Shown here piece by piece: positions 36,060 through 46,270 of a DNA stretch of 64,000 bases. How positions within the stretch are numbered: position 1 is the stretch's first letter; each line of letters starts with the position of its first letter. The notes below the pieces were generated by a model, which saw only the letters and a list, made by a program, of their open reading frames with translations, made no database searches and had not been told where the DNA came from. Source of the stretch: Ascaphus truei (Eukaryota > Chordata > Amphibia > Anura > Ascaphidae); contig WSYH01002417.1 of NCBI GenBank assembly GCA_036426205.1, positions 23,564 through 87,563 on the forward strand. Direction: 5' to 3'. The position numbers and the translations under genes were made by a program.

Positions 36060-36660
36060 AAAGTGACAAAAACCATCCACAGGAAAGCAAATATGCAAAT
36101 ACAACTGTATGCTCATCTGCATGTCTTAGGCAGGTCTGCAACCCCGCTTTTCTCCATTATCACCCAGCATACAGCACTTCCACTGCAGCAAGGGATTCTG
36201 GGAAATGACATGCAAATGAGCACACAGTGTCACTTTTTGCCTCAATAACCATTTTTAACATGGTTCCCTATAGGCTTAAGCTTGCTGCATGGTCACAGCT
36301 TTGAGCACAGCCAGGGTTAAGGTGCATACCCAGAAAACCACCCACAGACAGCTGTTTCGACCTTGATGGGTCTCATCAGTGTGGGGTTGATTTTACTGGG
36401 AATGCAAGAGAGGCTATGGGATAGGCTAAACCATAATACTGAGTTAAGTTATGGTGAGTAAAAAAAGTGAAATGGTTATTGAGGCAAAAAGTGACACTGT
36501 GTGCTCATTTGCATGTCATTTCCCAGAATCCCTTGCTGCAGTGGAAGTGCTGTATGCTGGGTGATAATGGGGAAAGGCGGGGTTGCAGACCTGCCTAAGA
36601 CATGCAGATGAGCATACAGCTATATTTGCATATTTGCTTTCCTGTGGAGGGTTTTTGTCA
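36060..36660. repeat. Palindromic A-B-A' repeat with octamer motifs
   Basis: Block A (36,060-36,250) and its inverted copy A' (36,470-36,660) share GCAAATATGCAAATA, TGCTCATCTGCATGTCTTAG, CTGCAGCAAGGGATTCTGGG and CATGCAAATGAGCA. They flank block B (36,250-36,470), which holds the hammerhead ribozyme. Each A block has ATGCAAAT octamers, the motif bound by POU factors, though no promoter role is shown. Single A-like blocks recur at 38,280-38,400 and 1,660-1,890. Confidence 0.7.
36340..36390 (-). ncRNA. Hammerhead ribozyme motif, core intact
   Basis: Read on the minus strand: CCCACA (stem I), CTGATGA (core, 36,373-36,379), GACC-CATCAA-GGTC (stem II with loop), GAAA (core, 36,355-36,358), CAGCTG (short self-complementary stem III), GTC (cleavage triplet), TGTGGG (stem I return). 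All conserved core bases of a type I hammerhead are present and three stems can form. The short stem III resembles ribozymes of Penelope-like elements and retrozymes. Self-cleavage is predicted from the motif and is not shown here. Confidence 0.75.
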
Positions 36661-36689
36661 CTTTTTTATTGGTGGCTCTATGATGTCAC

Positions 36690-37150
36690 CCAACTGCCGC
36701 CTCACCCAACTGCCACACACACACCACCACACACACCACCTCCCACCCAGGTAAGTAAGTAAACTGCTGCCTCACACCCCTGCGCCTCCAGCCTCCCCTC
36801 CCAGCTCACACCCCTGCCGGTGGCCCGCCGCCTCAAACCCCTGCGCCTCCCCTCCCAGCTCACACCCCTGCCGCCGGGGCCTCAAACCCCTGCGCCTCCA
36901 GCCTCTGTTCCCGCCTTGCCTCCCACCTCACACCCCTGCAGCAGGGCCACCGACTCACACCCCGGTGCCTCCCGCCGTCTCACACTCCGGTGCCTCCCGC
37001 CTCAACCGGCCGGGACCAAGTGACGGAACGGACGGCCGGGAGGGGGAGGGGGCAGCCCACCCCCCTCACTTGTACGACACCACCCACCTCACCCGTACCA
37101 CACCACCCCCCTCACCCATACAACACGCCAACCCCTCACCCGTACAACAC
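36690..37150. repeat. GC-rich minisatellite (right copy)
   Basis: Tandem units on CCTCCCAGCTCACACCCCTG and CCGCCTCAAACCCCTGCGCC, about 25-30 bp, then CTCACCCGTACAACACGC units near 37,080-37,150. They mirror 2,995-3,420. Frames are Pro/His-rich repeat translations. Confidence 0.75.
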
Positions 37151-37199
37151 GCTGCCTCCCGCCTCAGATCCGTTCCGCGGTGGAGCGCACGCCGCGTGC

Positions 37200-37440
37200 A
37201 CGCGCCTCCGTCTGATGAACATCCCCAGCAGACGGAAGGTTCCGGGGGGGGGGGCCGTCTGATGAACATCCCCAGCAGACGGAAGGTTCCGGGGGGGGGG
37301 GGAACGAATGACCGGCCAAGACAGCGGGGGAACGGCCGGACGGACAATTGAAAACACGCTGCCTCCCGCCTCAGATCCGTGGGGGAGCGCACGCCGCGTG
37401 CATGTGCCTCCGTCTGAAGGTTCCGGGGGGGGGGGGGGTG
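37200..37440. repeat. Tandem copies with G-run
   Basis: GTCTGATGAACATCCCCAGC plus AGACGGAAGGTTCCGGGGG is present twice in a row (about 37,210 and 37,257). A third part-copy at 37,410 ends in a 12-G run. The left arm has the complementary C-runs near 2,715 and 2,855. Confidence 0.7.
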
Positions 37441-37739
37441 AACGAACCGGCCGGACGGGGGATCAAGCGGCCGCAGGACACATTAATTGTCACTTAACCG
37501 CCGCCGGCTGTCAAGGAGGGGGGGGAATCCCGGCCGCCCCCCTCAGTGACCCGCCGCCGCCAAGCTATGAAGGCGGGGGAGGGGGGGAATTGGAGATGTG
37601 AAGGGGGGGTGAAGGGGGGGAAATCACAGCTGTGGATGGGGGGGGGGAATGGAGCTGTGAAAGGGGGGGAAATCGGAGACATGTGAATGTGGGGGGGGAT
37701 GCAGCTGTGAAGGGGGGGAGCGGAAATCGAGGGGGAGCG

Positions 37740-38224
37740 AGAAAATTAAATCCCGGGCAAAGCCGGGTATATCAAGGGGGGGAGAAGAGATGCAGGGGGG
37801 GAGAGAAAACACACCCACCCACTCAGTCACTCACCACCCACTCACTCACCCACCCACTCACCTAGTCACTCACCCACCCAGTCACTCACCCAACCAGTCA
37901 CCCACCCAGTCACTCACCCACACAGCTGAGCTGTGAATGGGGGGGGGAACCAGCTGTTAACACAGGGGGCCACATTCATGTGCAAGGGGGCCCCGATTGC
38001 TGTTAACGGGGGAGAAAGGGGAAGGGGGGGAGAGAGGGCAATGGAGAGAGACAGAGGGCAATGGAGAGAGAGAGAGGGCAATGGAGAGAGACAGATGGCA
38101 ATGGAGAGAGAGAGATGGCAATGGAGAGAGAGAGATGGCAATGGGGGGAGAGAGAGAGGGAGGAGCGGAGACAGAGGGGGAGCGGGAAAATTCAATGCCG
38201 GGCAACGCCGGGTATATCAGCTAG
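37740..38224 (+). mobile_element. Satellite-rich segment with Helitron-like 3' end
   Basis: Two similar ends occur: CCCGGGCAAAGCCGGGTATA near 37,753 and GCCGGGCAACGCCGGGTATA near 38,197. The second is followed by TCAG, CTAG (38,221-38,224) and T. A GC hairpin, then CTAG, then T matches the Helitron 3' rule. Between them lie CACCCACTCAGTCACT units (37,810-37,925) and GGCAATGGAGAGAGA units (38,035-38,150). I could not find a 5' TC end or helicase, so the assignment is tentative. Confidence 0.35.
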
Positions 38225-38228
38225 TATA

Positions 38229-38270
<42 letters not shown>

Positions 38271-38272
38271 AA
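38221..38272. repeat. AT microsatellite
   Basis: (AT)n directly after the Helitron-like CTAG, matching 1,903-1,950 in the left arm. Confidence 0.8.
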
Positions 38273-38603
38273 GCAACTGTAAATATTACTGTATGCTCAT
38301 TTGCATGTCTTAGACAGGTCTGCAGCCCTGTCTTTCTCCATTATCGCCCAGCATACAGCGCTTCCACTGCAGCAAGGGATACTGGGAAATGACATGCAAA
38401 TGGCAGGGAAGGATGGGTGGGGGGATTAAAAACACTCACAATGTACAAGATAAAAATAGGCAGTATGTGATTAATAATCACCACCAGGCAGGTCCAGAAA
38501 CCGCAGCAGATATGGAGTCCACGAACAACAGGAATCAGTCTCCCAGGCAATACTGTTTCTCCGGTTCACTCAAAATCCTCCAGAACAGTCTGGTATCCGA
38601 GTT

Positions 38604-38764
38604 GGCCTTCATATAATTCCATGTGCTCCTCGGCCGTAAAGGTTCCCTTTGATAAAGTTGCATTTGTTGCGACGAAACGCGTCAGGGACGTACCTTGCGA
38701 CACTACGTCATCACGTTGTGTGTATCCTTTACGGCCGAGGAGCACATGGAATTATATGAAGGCC
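38604..38764 (+). repeat. Foldback repeat with degenerate hammerhead-like loop (right copy)
   Basis: Arms GGCCTTCATATAATTCCATG..CGGCCGTAAAGG (38,604-38,643) and their complement (38,725-38,764) pair over about 40 bp. The loop reads CCCT, TTGATAA, AGTTGC/GCGAC stem, GAAA, CGCG, TC, AGGG. This has hammerhead architecture with two substitutions in the first core box. The CCCT/AGGG pair would form stem I. The GAAACGCGTC end is the Penelope-type short stem III. Confidence 0.65.
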
Positions 38765-38922
38765 TACTCTGATACCAGCGCTTCCACTGTAGCAAGGGAT
38801 TCTGGATACATATATATAATATACTGTAGTATGTGTATTAAGGTTACAGGTTGTTCCGCAGAGGTTCCAGTTCTGTTCTCGTTACCTATTTGCTGTCCAG
38901 GCCAAAAAACCCTTATCTATCT

Positions 38923-39292
38923 CAGCGTTTCCCAAATGGTGGGTCGCGACCCGGCACCGGGCCACGGCACCAAAATTGCCGGGTCGCAGCGAGGCTGGCC
39001 GCGCTGTGTCTCCCGTCCCCCCTGCTCAATTTTAAAAAAATGGCGGCGATTCCCCCCGCGGTCCCGCGCGCTGGCGCAGGGCCCGCTCCCTTCCTCCCCA
39101 CCGCTTCCAACGTGGGACGGAAGAGGAAGTACCAGCTCCTCTGCGGCCCGCACTTTACGTGGGACGAAGGGGGAAGTACAAGCTCCTACTGCGGGCCGCT
39201 TCCCACCGCGGCCTGCTTCCCGAGCTCAACTCCCGTGGCACCCCCTCCCGAGCCCCCCCCTCCCGAGCTCACCTCCCGTGGCACCCCCTCCC

Positions 39293-39340
<48 letters not shown>

Positions 39341-39510
39341 GCAGTGTCTCTGTGTGGCTGCGTGTGTGTGTATCAGTGGCTGTGTGTGTGTCAGTGGCTG
39401 CGTGTGTCAGTGGCTGTGTGTGTGTGTATCAGTGGCTGTGTGTGTGTGTGTGTGTGTGTGTCTGTGTGTCTGTGTGTCTGTGTGTATCAGTGGCTGTGTG
39501 TATCAGTGGC

Positions 39511-39541
<31 letters not shown>

Positions 39542-39695
39542 CAGTGGCTGTGTGTGTGTGTGTGTGTGTATCAGTGGCTGTGTGTGTGTCTGTGCAGGCC
39601 CTATAGGCCAGTATAGGCGATAAAATTTTTAGTGGGTCATGAAGAAGAAGTTCAAAAATAACCGGGTCACGGAAAAAAAAGTTTGGGAAACCCTG
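38923..39695 (+). mobile_element. Non-autonomous hAT-like element
   Basis: It starts CAGCGTTTCCCAAATGGTGG and ends GTTTGGGAAACCCTG, imperfect inverted termini of a common vertebrate hAT group. The GC-rich interior (38,940-39,290) is followed by a TG repeat and a conserved 3' part (GCAGGCCCTATAGGCCAGTA, then GGTCACGGAAAAAAAAG). The left flank is ATCTATCT, but the right flank (CGCTAGAG) does not match it; the match is found at 43,304-43,311. It has no transposase. Confidence 0.75.
39296..39600. repeat. TG microsatellite/minisatellite
   Basis: (TG)n broken by TATCAGTGGCTGTG units, internal to the hAT element. The same unit is seen at 43,141-43,195. The Cys/Val frames across it are not genes. 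Confidence 0.85.
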
Positions 39696-41572
39696 CGCTA
39701 GAGCACAAGCCAGAAGAGCAATTTCTTAAGCCACAAAAATTACTCCGATGCACCCTATTTATTGTGATGCAAAAACATCTGATTTATTTCATTTATAGTT
39801 TACTTGGTCCCACACAAACCACTCATTTGTGGCCTGAATTGTGGTAAGAGGCCTTGAACAATGCAATAACTTTGATCATGTCACTTTCTAGTACATCCCT
39901 ACTGGCTACCCAAAAATATTTCATCTTCTGACCCCTAAGGCACTACTATGCATTTATCCGTATTTACCTGTGCTAGCAACATTTGTGAATGCAAGCATGT
40001 TTCATAAAACGTACAAACATCACTATTTAAGCACTATATAGTGAATAAAGCTTTAAGAACCGCAAAAACTCACGGGAATTTTCAGGGTTAAAAATATAAG
40101 CGAAGTGGTCCAATGTAGCTAAACAAAGTATGTTCGCTGATTTTTATTTATTTATTTTCGCATTGAAAATGCTGACCCACATTTTTTTTAATATATTTAT
40201 TTTTAGGGGAAAAAAAGTTTATGAAAAAAGGATTAGCAACGGATCTGTTGGAATTCCGGTGATTTCACGAATATTAAAAAAATGTGAAAAATTTGCTGTT
40301 TTGGCAGCAACATTGTTGAAACATTCCTCCATGTATAAAAATAACTCTTACCAGTTTAATTGTAAATCTTCTGTTTAGGGCTTAATACATACTGTAGCTA
40401 CCTGCTCCATGTGACCTGGAATGCACGTGGTGGCAGTACGCCTGATTTCAGTGCGTTCCAAACTTGTTTAAACATTTGGAAATGTTTTGGTCCTAATTAT
40501 AACCCGTTCATTGTCGGAGGTTCGTGACCACGGACTCTCCGGCACGTCTGCATCACGTGGCCGCTCTTCGGAGCGATCACGTGATGGCTTCCGGCTGTCT
40601 GGGCTAATGTGTCCGGGAAGTGGCCTCCCTCCATCCCCCGCCCCCTTCAGTTAGGTACATGATCGGAGCGCCGACAGCCCCTTAAAAAAACATCAAAGGC
40701 CAATGACGTACGGTGCACATCATAAGGGCCACTTTTCTTGACGCACACAGCACGTCAGTGAGGCAACGAAGGTGTTAGAGAGACTTATACAATGTCCATG
40801 CAGTAAAAAAGGGGGGATATTTCTATAATGAAATATTTTTTTTGCCTTAAGAGGATAGTCCAACTATAACTTTGTAAGTAAAACAAAAATAATTGCAAAA
40901 CTCCTGGCTTTGCTTCTCCTATACCCTTCGTACCATGCACAGCACTGATTTCTTAACATTTCTGTATGCCAGTAACCCTTGTACTTCCTGTCTCCGGGAC
41001 CTGTCATCAAACTTTTTTTTTGGTTTTCATTCAATTGGGAAACCGCAGAAAACTCATAGAAAGGGGAAACTAGGAGCACGAGGGGCTAATGTGAGGGAGC
41101 GTAGGAGAAGAGATGACTGTCTTACCTCCCCAGCCAGACAACCTCCCCCCTCCTCTTCATTGTTGCAGCTGATTTAAGGGGGTCATTTATAGAGAAGGAA
41201 GGACTAACCCAGAAGCAAAGCTGATGCAATCTGACCAGAGTTTTGCGTTGATTCTATTTGTGTCGCTTTTGTATCATGAGATTTACGAGCGTGATGTTCT
41301 CCGTACACGAACGTGTCGCGAGCTCCTCTGGCAGAGAAGGCATTATTTTGGTCACGTTAACTGTGGGGTGAGGGAAGCGCATAAAATGGAGTATTCTTAA
41401 AGATATTTAGCACACTGTTTTTTAATTTTATTTATTTTTTCTCCCTTCACTAGCAGTTGTGAGGTGCTATAAAATGCCCTGGCTAACAATTGGCGTGTAA
41501 GACACTTGAATAACAAGCTGCGTGTGTTTAGCGTTGTCGCAAACAGAAAGAAACATGAAATAAAAGGTATGC
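39696..41572. other. Anonymous sequence inside the composite hAT region
   Basis: No gene or known repeat is recognised. A CpG-richer patch at 40,500-40,760 (CACGTGGCCGC, GATCACGTGATGG) holds short palindromes and could be an old DNA-transposon fragment. Confidence 0.5.
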
Positions 41573-41766
41573 TTAGGGTGACCAGACATCTCGGTTTAGC
41601 TGGGACAGTCCCAGTTTTTTTGTTGTTCTGGTGCCCCAAAATGTTAGTAAATGTCTCGTTAGTAAAAAAAAATTAGTAAAATTGCCACTCGCGCATGCGC
41701 AAATGGCCCACGCTGACTGCGCATGTGCGAGCGTCCCGGTTTGTCCTGGGGAAAATATGGTATCCT
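41573..41766. mobile_element. Short hAT-type MITE
   Basis: It starts TTAGGGTGACCAGACATC and ends GAAAATATGGTATCCT, so the ends are loosely inverted (AGGGTGACCA against AGGATACCAT). It is flanked by AGGTATGC (41,565-41,572) and AGGTATGG (41,767-41,774), an 8-bp duplication with one mismatch. The GTGACCAGAC...GTCCCGGTTT text is a widespread vertebrate short DNA transposon. It is non-coding. Confidence 0.6.
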
Positions 41767-42225
41767 AGGTATGGTCTATGCCCAGATTTATATCTCTGGA
41801 TCCTGGTGCAGGGCTGACATTAAAAAGGCCCTTGTTTAGTAATTGGTGCTAAGCTACAAACGCTGCTTCCAGGGCCAGAACACCCCTTATGAAGAAGCAC
41901 CGCTTGGTAAATAGTGCCCAGTATGACGAATATTATGTGGAATAAGCAATATTCATTACAAGATCGAGCAAACATTTGTTAGAATTACAGAAGGACTAAA
42001 CAAAACCAGAAGCCATCCATATCAAGGGTGTTACCGTAATGAGAGGTAGGTATCTGCAGACAGCCTAAATTGACTTAAGAGTTGACGGCAATCATTATTT
42101 CCAGAATTGAGTGTTATAAATTACAACTTGTAAAGCTGCAATCTCATGGAATGACGAGTAGGGTTGTGCTATTCTGAATATCGGGAGAATCAGAGTTCTG
42201 ACACCCTGTTCCATTTGGCCTAAAT

Positions 42226-42355
42226 CAGGGGTTCCCCACTCCAGTCCCGAAGACTCCCCCACCCCCACCCCAACAGGTCACGTTTTAAGGATTATCTAAG
42301 CTTCAGCACAGATGGCTCAATTAGTTGCTCAGCCATTGCTCATAAAGACTCATCA
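42226..42355 (+). mobile_element. hAT-like element 5' fragment
   Basis: CAGGGGTTCCCCACTCCAGT starts a sequence with AACAGGTCACGTTTTAAGGA and CTTCAGCACAGATGGCTCAA. It is recognised as a common vertebrate non-autonomous hAT. It breaks off near 42,355 where the Tc1-like sequence begins; no 3' end is found. Confidence 0.55.
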
Positions 42356-42371
42356 CTTTTAAATCCCGTAT

Positions 42372-43098
42372 GTGTTTGGGGAAAAAAGCATAAACTGTAG
42401 ATATTACTGCAGACAGGTGGAAAAGGGTTTTGTGATCAGGAGACCAACACTGCACATCAACATCATGTTCTGGGGATGCTTCTCTTCAGCAGGGACTGGG
42501 CAGCTTGTCAGGAAGGAGGGAAGCATGGATGGTGCAAAGTACAGGCGAACCCTTGAGGAAAATCTGTTTGAGTCAGCCAGAGAAACTGAAAACTTGGAAA
42601 CTGGGGAGGAAATGGACATTTCAGCAGGACAATGACCAGAAGCACAAAGCCACACTGGAGGGGTTTAACAAGAGGAGAATTCATGTTCTTGAGTGGCCCA
42701 GTCAAAGTCCTGACTTAAATCCAATTGAACATTTATGGCGAGTCTTGAAGATTGCAGCCCATCGATGATCCGCGACAAACTCCAGTCAGAACTGGATATT
42801 TTCCCGTGAAGAATGGGCAACAAATGTCACCATCTTACTGTGCAAAGTTAGTAAAGACTGATCCAAGAAAACTCAAACTACAAAGGGGCTTCTACCAAAT
42901 ACTGAATTAAGGGGCGGAATACTTGTACAAAATAACACATTTCCTTTGCTGACAATTTAACTCCTCATATAACAGTGTTCAGTTTAACCACTACAGTTTA
43001 GCAGTTTAGGGGAAAAAAACAAAAAAACTGCATACATTATTTGTAATTCAACAAAATGTGACATTAGTGGTAGGGGGTGAATTCTTCTGCAAACCTAT
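42372..43098 (+). pseudogene. Tc1/mariner transposase relic with 3' end
   Basis: The C-terminal half of a Tc1-like DDE transposase is readable in two frames. Residues [15 protein letters not shown] and [10 protein letters not shown] lie in 42,468-42,590. After a frameshift near 42,590, FQQDNDQKH (second catalytic Asp) and [17 protein letters not shown] (third catalytic residue Glu) lie at 42,615-42,740. A stop follows at 42,766. The N-terminal paired-type DNA-binding half is missing. The trailing region with GGGGGTGAATTCTTCTGCAA (to 43,098) is typical of the Tc1 3' end. It is dead by truncation and frameshift. Confidence 0.85.
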
Positions 43099-43150
43099 GT
43101 GTGTGTGTGTGTATGTGTGTGTGTATATATTGTGTGTGTGTATCAGTGGC

Positions 43151-43181
<31 letters not shown>

Positions 43182-43303
43182 CAGTGGCTGTGTGTGTCTG
43201 TGCAGGCCCTATAGGCCAGTATAGGCAATAACATTTTTAGTGGGTCACGAAGGAGAATTTCAAAAATGACCGGGTCACGGAAAAAAAAGTTTGGGAAACC
43301 CTG
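43099..43303 (+). mobile_element. Second hAT 3' end with TG repeat
   Basis: The (TG)n and TATCAGTGGCTGTG units, GCAGGCCCTATAGGCCAGTA and the terminal GTTTGGGAAACCCTG duplicate 39,540-39,695 with about 90% identity by eye. The following ATCTATCT matches the target site in front of 38,923. Confidence 0.75.
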
Positions 43304-43311
43304 ATCTATCT

Positions 43312-44670
43312 TATTCAATACCCAACCTCGCTGTCACAGAGCTGGTCCCCTCCAGTATATTGATCAGGACACTTATCAACATTCTGCATTCTGGAAAATC
43401 CCCTGGAGGCACTAAACCATGACAAGTAACCTTTTCTCTACCGCCAAAGAGCTAAGGTCACTCACCTCCCTCGATTCGCCCAGGGGAAAGCTAGTAAGGG
43501 ATTCCTGTTAGTACCAATCTACTGTATAAGATTACCAATCACCCAAATTCTAAAAACCCATACAATAGAATAAGGTTGTGAGTTTTTTGTGTACATCCTC
43601 TCCTCTCTACTTTAAGCAGCCATGCCCACAGCATTTATGTTCTCCTTTTAACACATTAGGTGCTGGTTTTGAACATAACAGCTTTCCCAACTAAAACAGA
43701 ACAGACTTGTGTTTTATGGCATAGCACCGCTGAGTAAGTATGGCATTGACTAACTTTAAAAAAAAAAAAAAATTATAGGGAAATAGAAAATGAAAAGAGA
43801 ATGGAAACAAAAAGGTGAAAATGTGAGATACAGTATGGTGGAAAAAAAGTGAGCGATTATTCAAATTAAATTTTGGATTAGTTAGAAGAGGTAATTTAAA
43901 TCTTTTGTATTTGGTTTTTGAATAATCATCCACAGATGAGGTTTCAACCTCAATTCATTTTTAATTCTGTATTACATATTTAGATACTTGTTTCAAATGT
44001 TTTACTTTTTTTTCACTGCAGACTCCATCCATTGATTTCATTTTATGAAATAATTTACTGGCAGAAGATTCTGCAGAGCAAGGTGTTGCAAAACTGAATT
44101 GGTTAAGAATTAAGTGCAACTGGTTTTCTAGATTTATTGTGTACTTCTTTAATAGACAAACATGAGTTATTCAAAGTTTTCAAAACCTCACTGATCCCTT
44201 CTCCAAGTATTCCACAGTCTTGACCTTGCAGATATTACCTTGTCATTTAATGTACACCCAATCCACAAACAATATTTGTTGAAAATATTTTTTTTTTTCA
44301 AATCTTTTATCTTTTTAATTTCTATCTTCTCTAATTAATTGCTTTGAAGTCTTACACAAAAAACAGGATTAGGAAAATAAGGTGGATGTAATTTATTTTC
44401 ATTTCCCAAGAGCTTTTAATGTTTATATTAGGTTTGTATGGGAAATGAATAATAATTTTCTGTGAGGTATTGTAGAAATACAGTGGCTATAGGAAATCAC
44501 TTTTATAAATGGATAAAATGCCTTTAAGGTTTCTACATTTCAAAACAGCTATTCAGAACTGTTAGAAGCAAAGATGTAAAGATAAATTACAGTAAACATT
44601 TTCAATTATGAAAAGAAAAAAAAGAAAGGAAAATGTTTTGATCAGAAAAATAAAAGGATGGTTTATGTAA
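43312..44670. other. AT-rich sequence without recognisable gene
   Basis: Anonymous AT-rich DNA with poly-A (43,757) and poly-T (44,288) patches. No domain, RNA gene or transposon end is recognised. It forms the outer flank of the gypsy element; the 5 bp next to the LTR (TGTAA) do not match the other flank (TTATA). Confidence 0.55.
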
Positions 44671-45769
44671 TGTAGCCCTTTTTCTGACACGCTAAAGCGA
44701 CTACGGGTAACTGCACGCACCTGCGGCTCCAGGAGATCTGAGCCTCCGCTAGCTGGGAGCCTGGGGTAACACTTATAGCGCAGCGCCTCCACTTACCCAG
44801 GATCCCCGTGATGTGAGATTTCCCTGGGCAAGAAACATATACTGTACACACACATGTATGATGCAACCAACTTTACTATATGCACAATAACCTTAGCACT
44901 CTATCATATTAATACACGCAGCATATAACCCAACACATAACCTATAATGCAATATAACCTTAACGCAGCTAAATGATAATGTCCTTATATCGTGAGTGGC
45001 TCGGCCACGCTGTTAATGAGTATTGTCCTGTACAGTAGTGGCTCAGCCACGCTCTTAATGAGTATGTCCGGGTCCCGCCACCGCGTACCCCACACACCGT
45101 GTCCTTGCGCTAGTAGCTAGAATAACTCCGTGTATTAGGCCTTTGGTCACTCACTAGTGTCCTCAAAGAGTTACGCCTAAGGCGGGATCAGCGCCTGTTG
45201 ACCGGTGTTGGTGCACTTAACGTAAATACCTTCCGGTCACGGCAGTGACCGGTAATGCTTCGAAAAGGATCAGCCGAATCCTTGCTTGTCTTTGATGTCC
45301 GCAGTGCAGCTGTCCGGTCGCACGCTTGTCCCTAACTGTCTACACAGTAGAGTGACTGATCGCTACCACTATGGGCGTCCCTGCAGCACATCAACCTACT
45401 GTGGCTCAGGGGTTTCTCCTAAGGGCCTGCGGGGTAAAGCTAGCCTATGCAGGTGGGTCACGGACCCCCTGCACGCATACACCCTCCTCCTTTACATTCC
45501 AGAACCCCTCTGACTAGCGTGGCCTCTCCCCCACGCTTCACTTTCCTCCTCCTATAATTCTAGCCTTTCGATTGGCTCCTCAAGTCAGGTGACTGCCCAG
45601 GAGCTCATGGGAGTTGTAGTTCCTCAACAGAGCCTCTCTGCCTTGAGCTGCACAGACACAGCTATTGCAGCAGCCTCTGCAACACTGTTGCAGACATCCA
45701 CATGACTCTCCTGAACAGAGTCAAAACACCAACTGAACACACATATGAGGTTCCTACCACATACCTACA
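44671..45769 (-). repeat. 3' LTR of gypsy element
   Basis: On the minus strand it runs from TGTAGGTATGTGGTAGG to AAAAAGGGCTACA, about 1.1 kb, with TG...CA ends. It is about 95% like the 5' LTR by eye. It lacks the CCAAGCAGCTGACCAGCAAA segment present at 52,204 and has an extra 45 bp near 45,607-45,650 (GGGAGTTGTAGTTCCTCAAC). These indels show the LTRs have aged separately. Confidence 0.9.
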
Positions 45770-45784
45770 TTCTCCCCCTTGCAG
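45770..45784 (-). promoter_or_regulatory. Polypurine tract
   Basis: The minus strand reads CTGCAAGGGGGAGAA immediately before the LTR start TGTAGG. This is the expected plus-strand primer site for reverse transcription and fixes the 3' LTR boundary. Confidence 0.75.
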
Positions 45785-45878
45785 AATCCAACGACCCCGC
45801 TTGGGCTACACCTACATAACTATACACAGAATGTTATATCATAAAAAAAACGCAACACAGTACATCCTACTTATCACT

Positions 45879-46163
45879 CTATATCAAATTGCACATTTCG
45901 TTGAACATTGCAGCAACAGAATGCACTCGGCTGCGAGCCCACTGCTGAGCCTCATAATGGGGTGCCCCGAATCTATCATAAGCCATCCTCATTGGAGGTT
46001 GACCAGCTCTTTGGCTTCGGCAAAGTTGCACTTCAGCTACCCCCTCGGGAGAGTAGTAAGCCTCGTATGGCATTTCCAATTCTACCCTTGAGGGGCCTGA
46101 TAGGTCTACAAAGTCTTTTTGGGGCACAAAGCACGGGCTCTGCGGGTCTAGTAGCTGGCTCAC
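45879..46163 (-). pseudogene. Open frame between integrase and polypurine tract
   Basis: A 94-residue frame (includes VDLSGPSRVELEMPYE) lies downstream of the integrase stop, within the element. It has no domain I recognise and is either a continuation of the pol C-terminus after a further frameshift or 3' untranslated DNA. The composition is protein-like. Confidence 0.35.
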
Positions 46164-46270
46164 GGGAGTCAGCGAATCTGTCGTTGGACCAAGGGGCTCT
46201 TTACCCGTAACTCCTTCGGGAGATGCCCCCGCGGCGGAAGGCCCCTTTGAGAGGTTCCCTCCATAGGATT

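Larger units (their letters stand above)
34856..39290 (-). repeat. Right arm of large inverted repeat (partner 375-6,020)
   Basis: Reverse complement of the left arm with the same order of blocks. It is the cleaner copy: hairpins pair better, the hammerhead core is complete and homopolymers are more regular. It lacks the 0.5-kb insertion at 1,277-1,778 and one A-B unit. The 35,225-36,040 part (partner 4,860-5,669) has no recognised gene or repeat. Confidence 0.85.
38923..43303 (+). mobile_element. Composite hAT region bounded by 8-bp target duplication
   Basis: ATCTATCT lies immediately before the hAT start (38,915-38,922) and immediately after a second hAT 3' end (43,304-43,311). The 4.4-kb span therefore looks like one inserted unit. 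It has a 5' end, an internal 3' end (39,695), about 3.4 kb of other DNA and an outer 3' end preceded by the same TG repeat. Either a hAT mobilised with captured DNA using a second 3' end, or recombination or assembly joined two copies. Confidence 0.6.
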
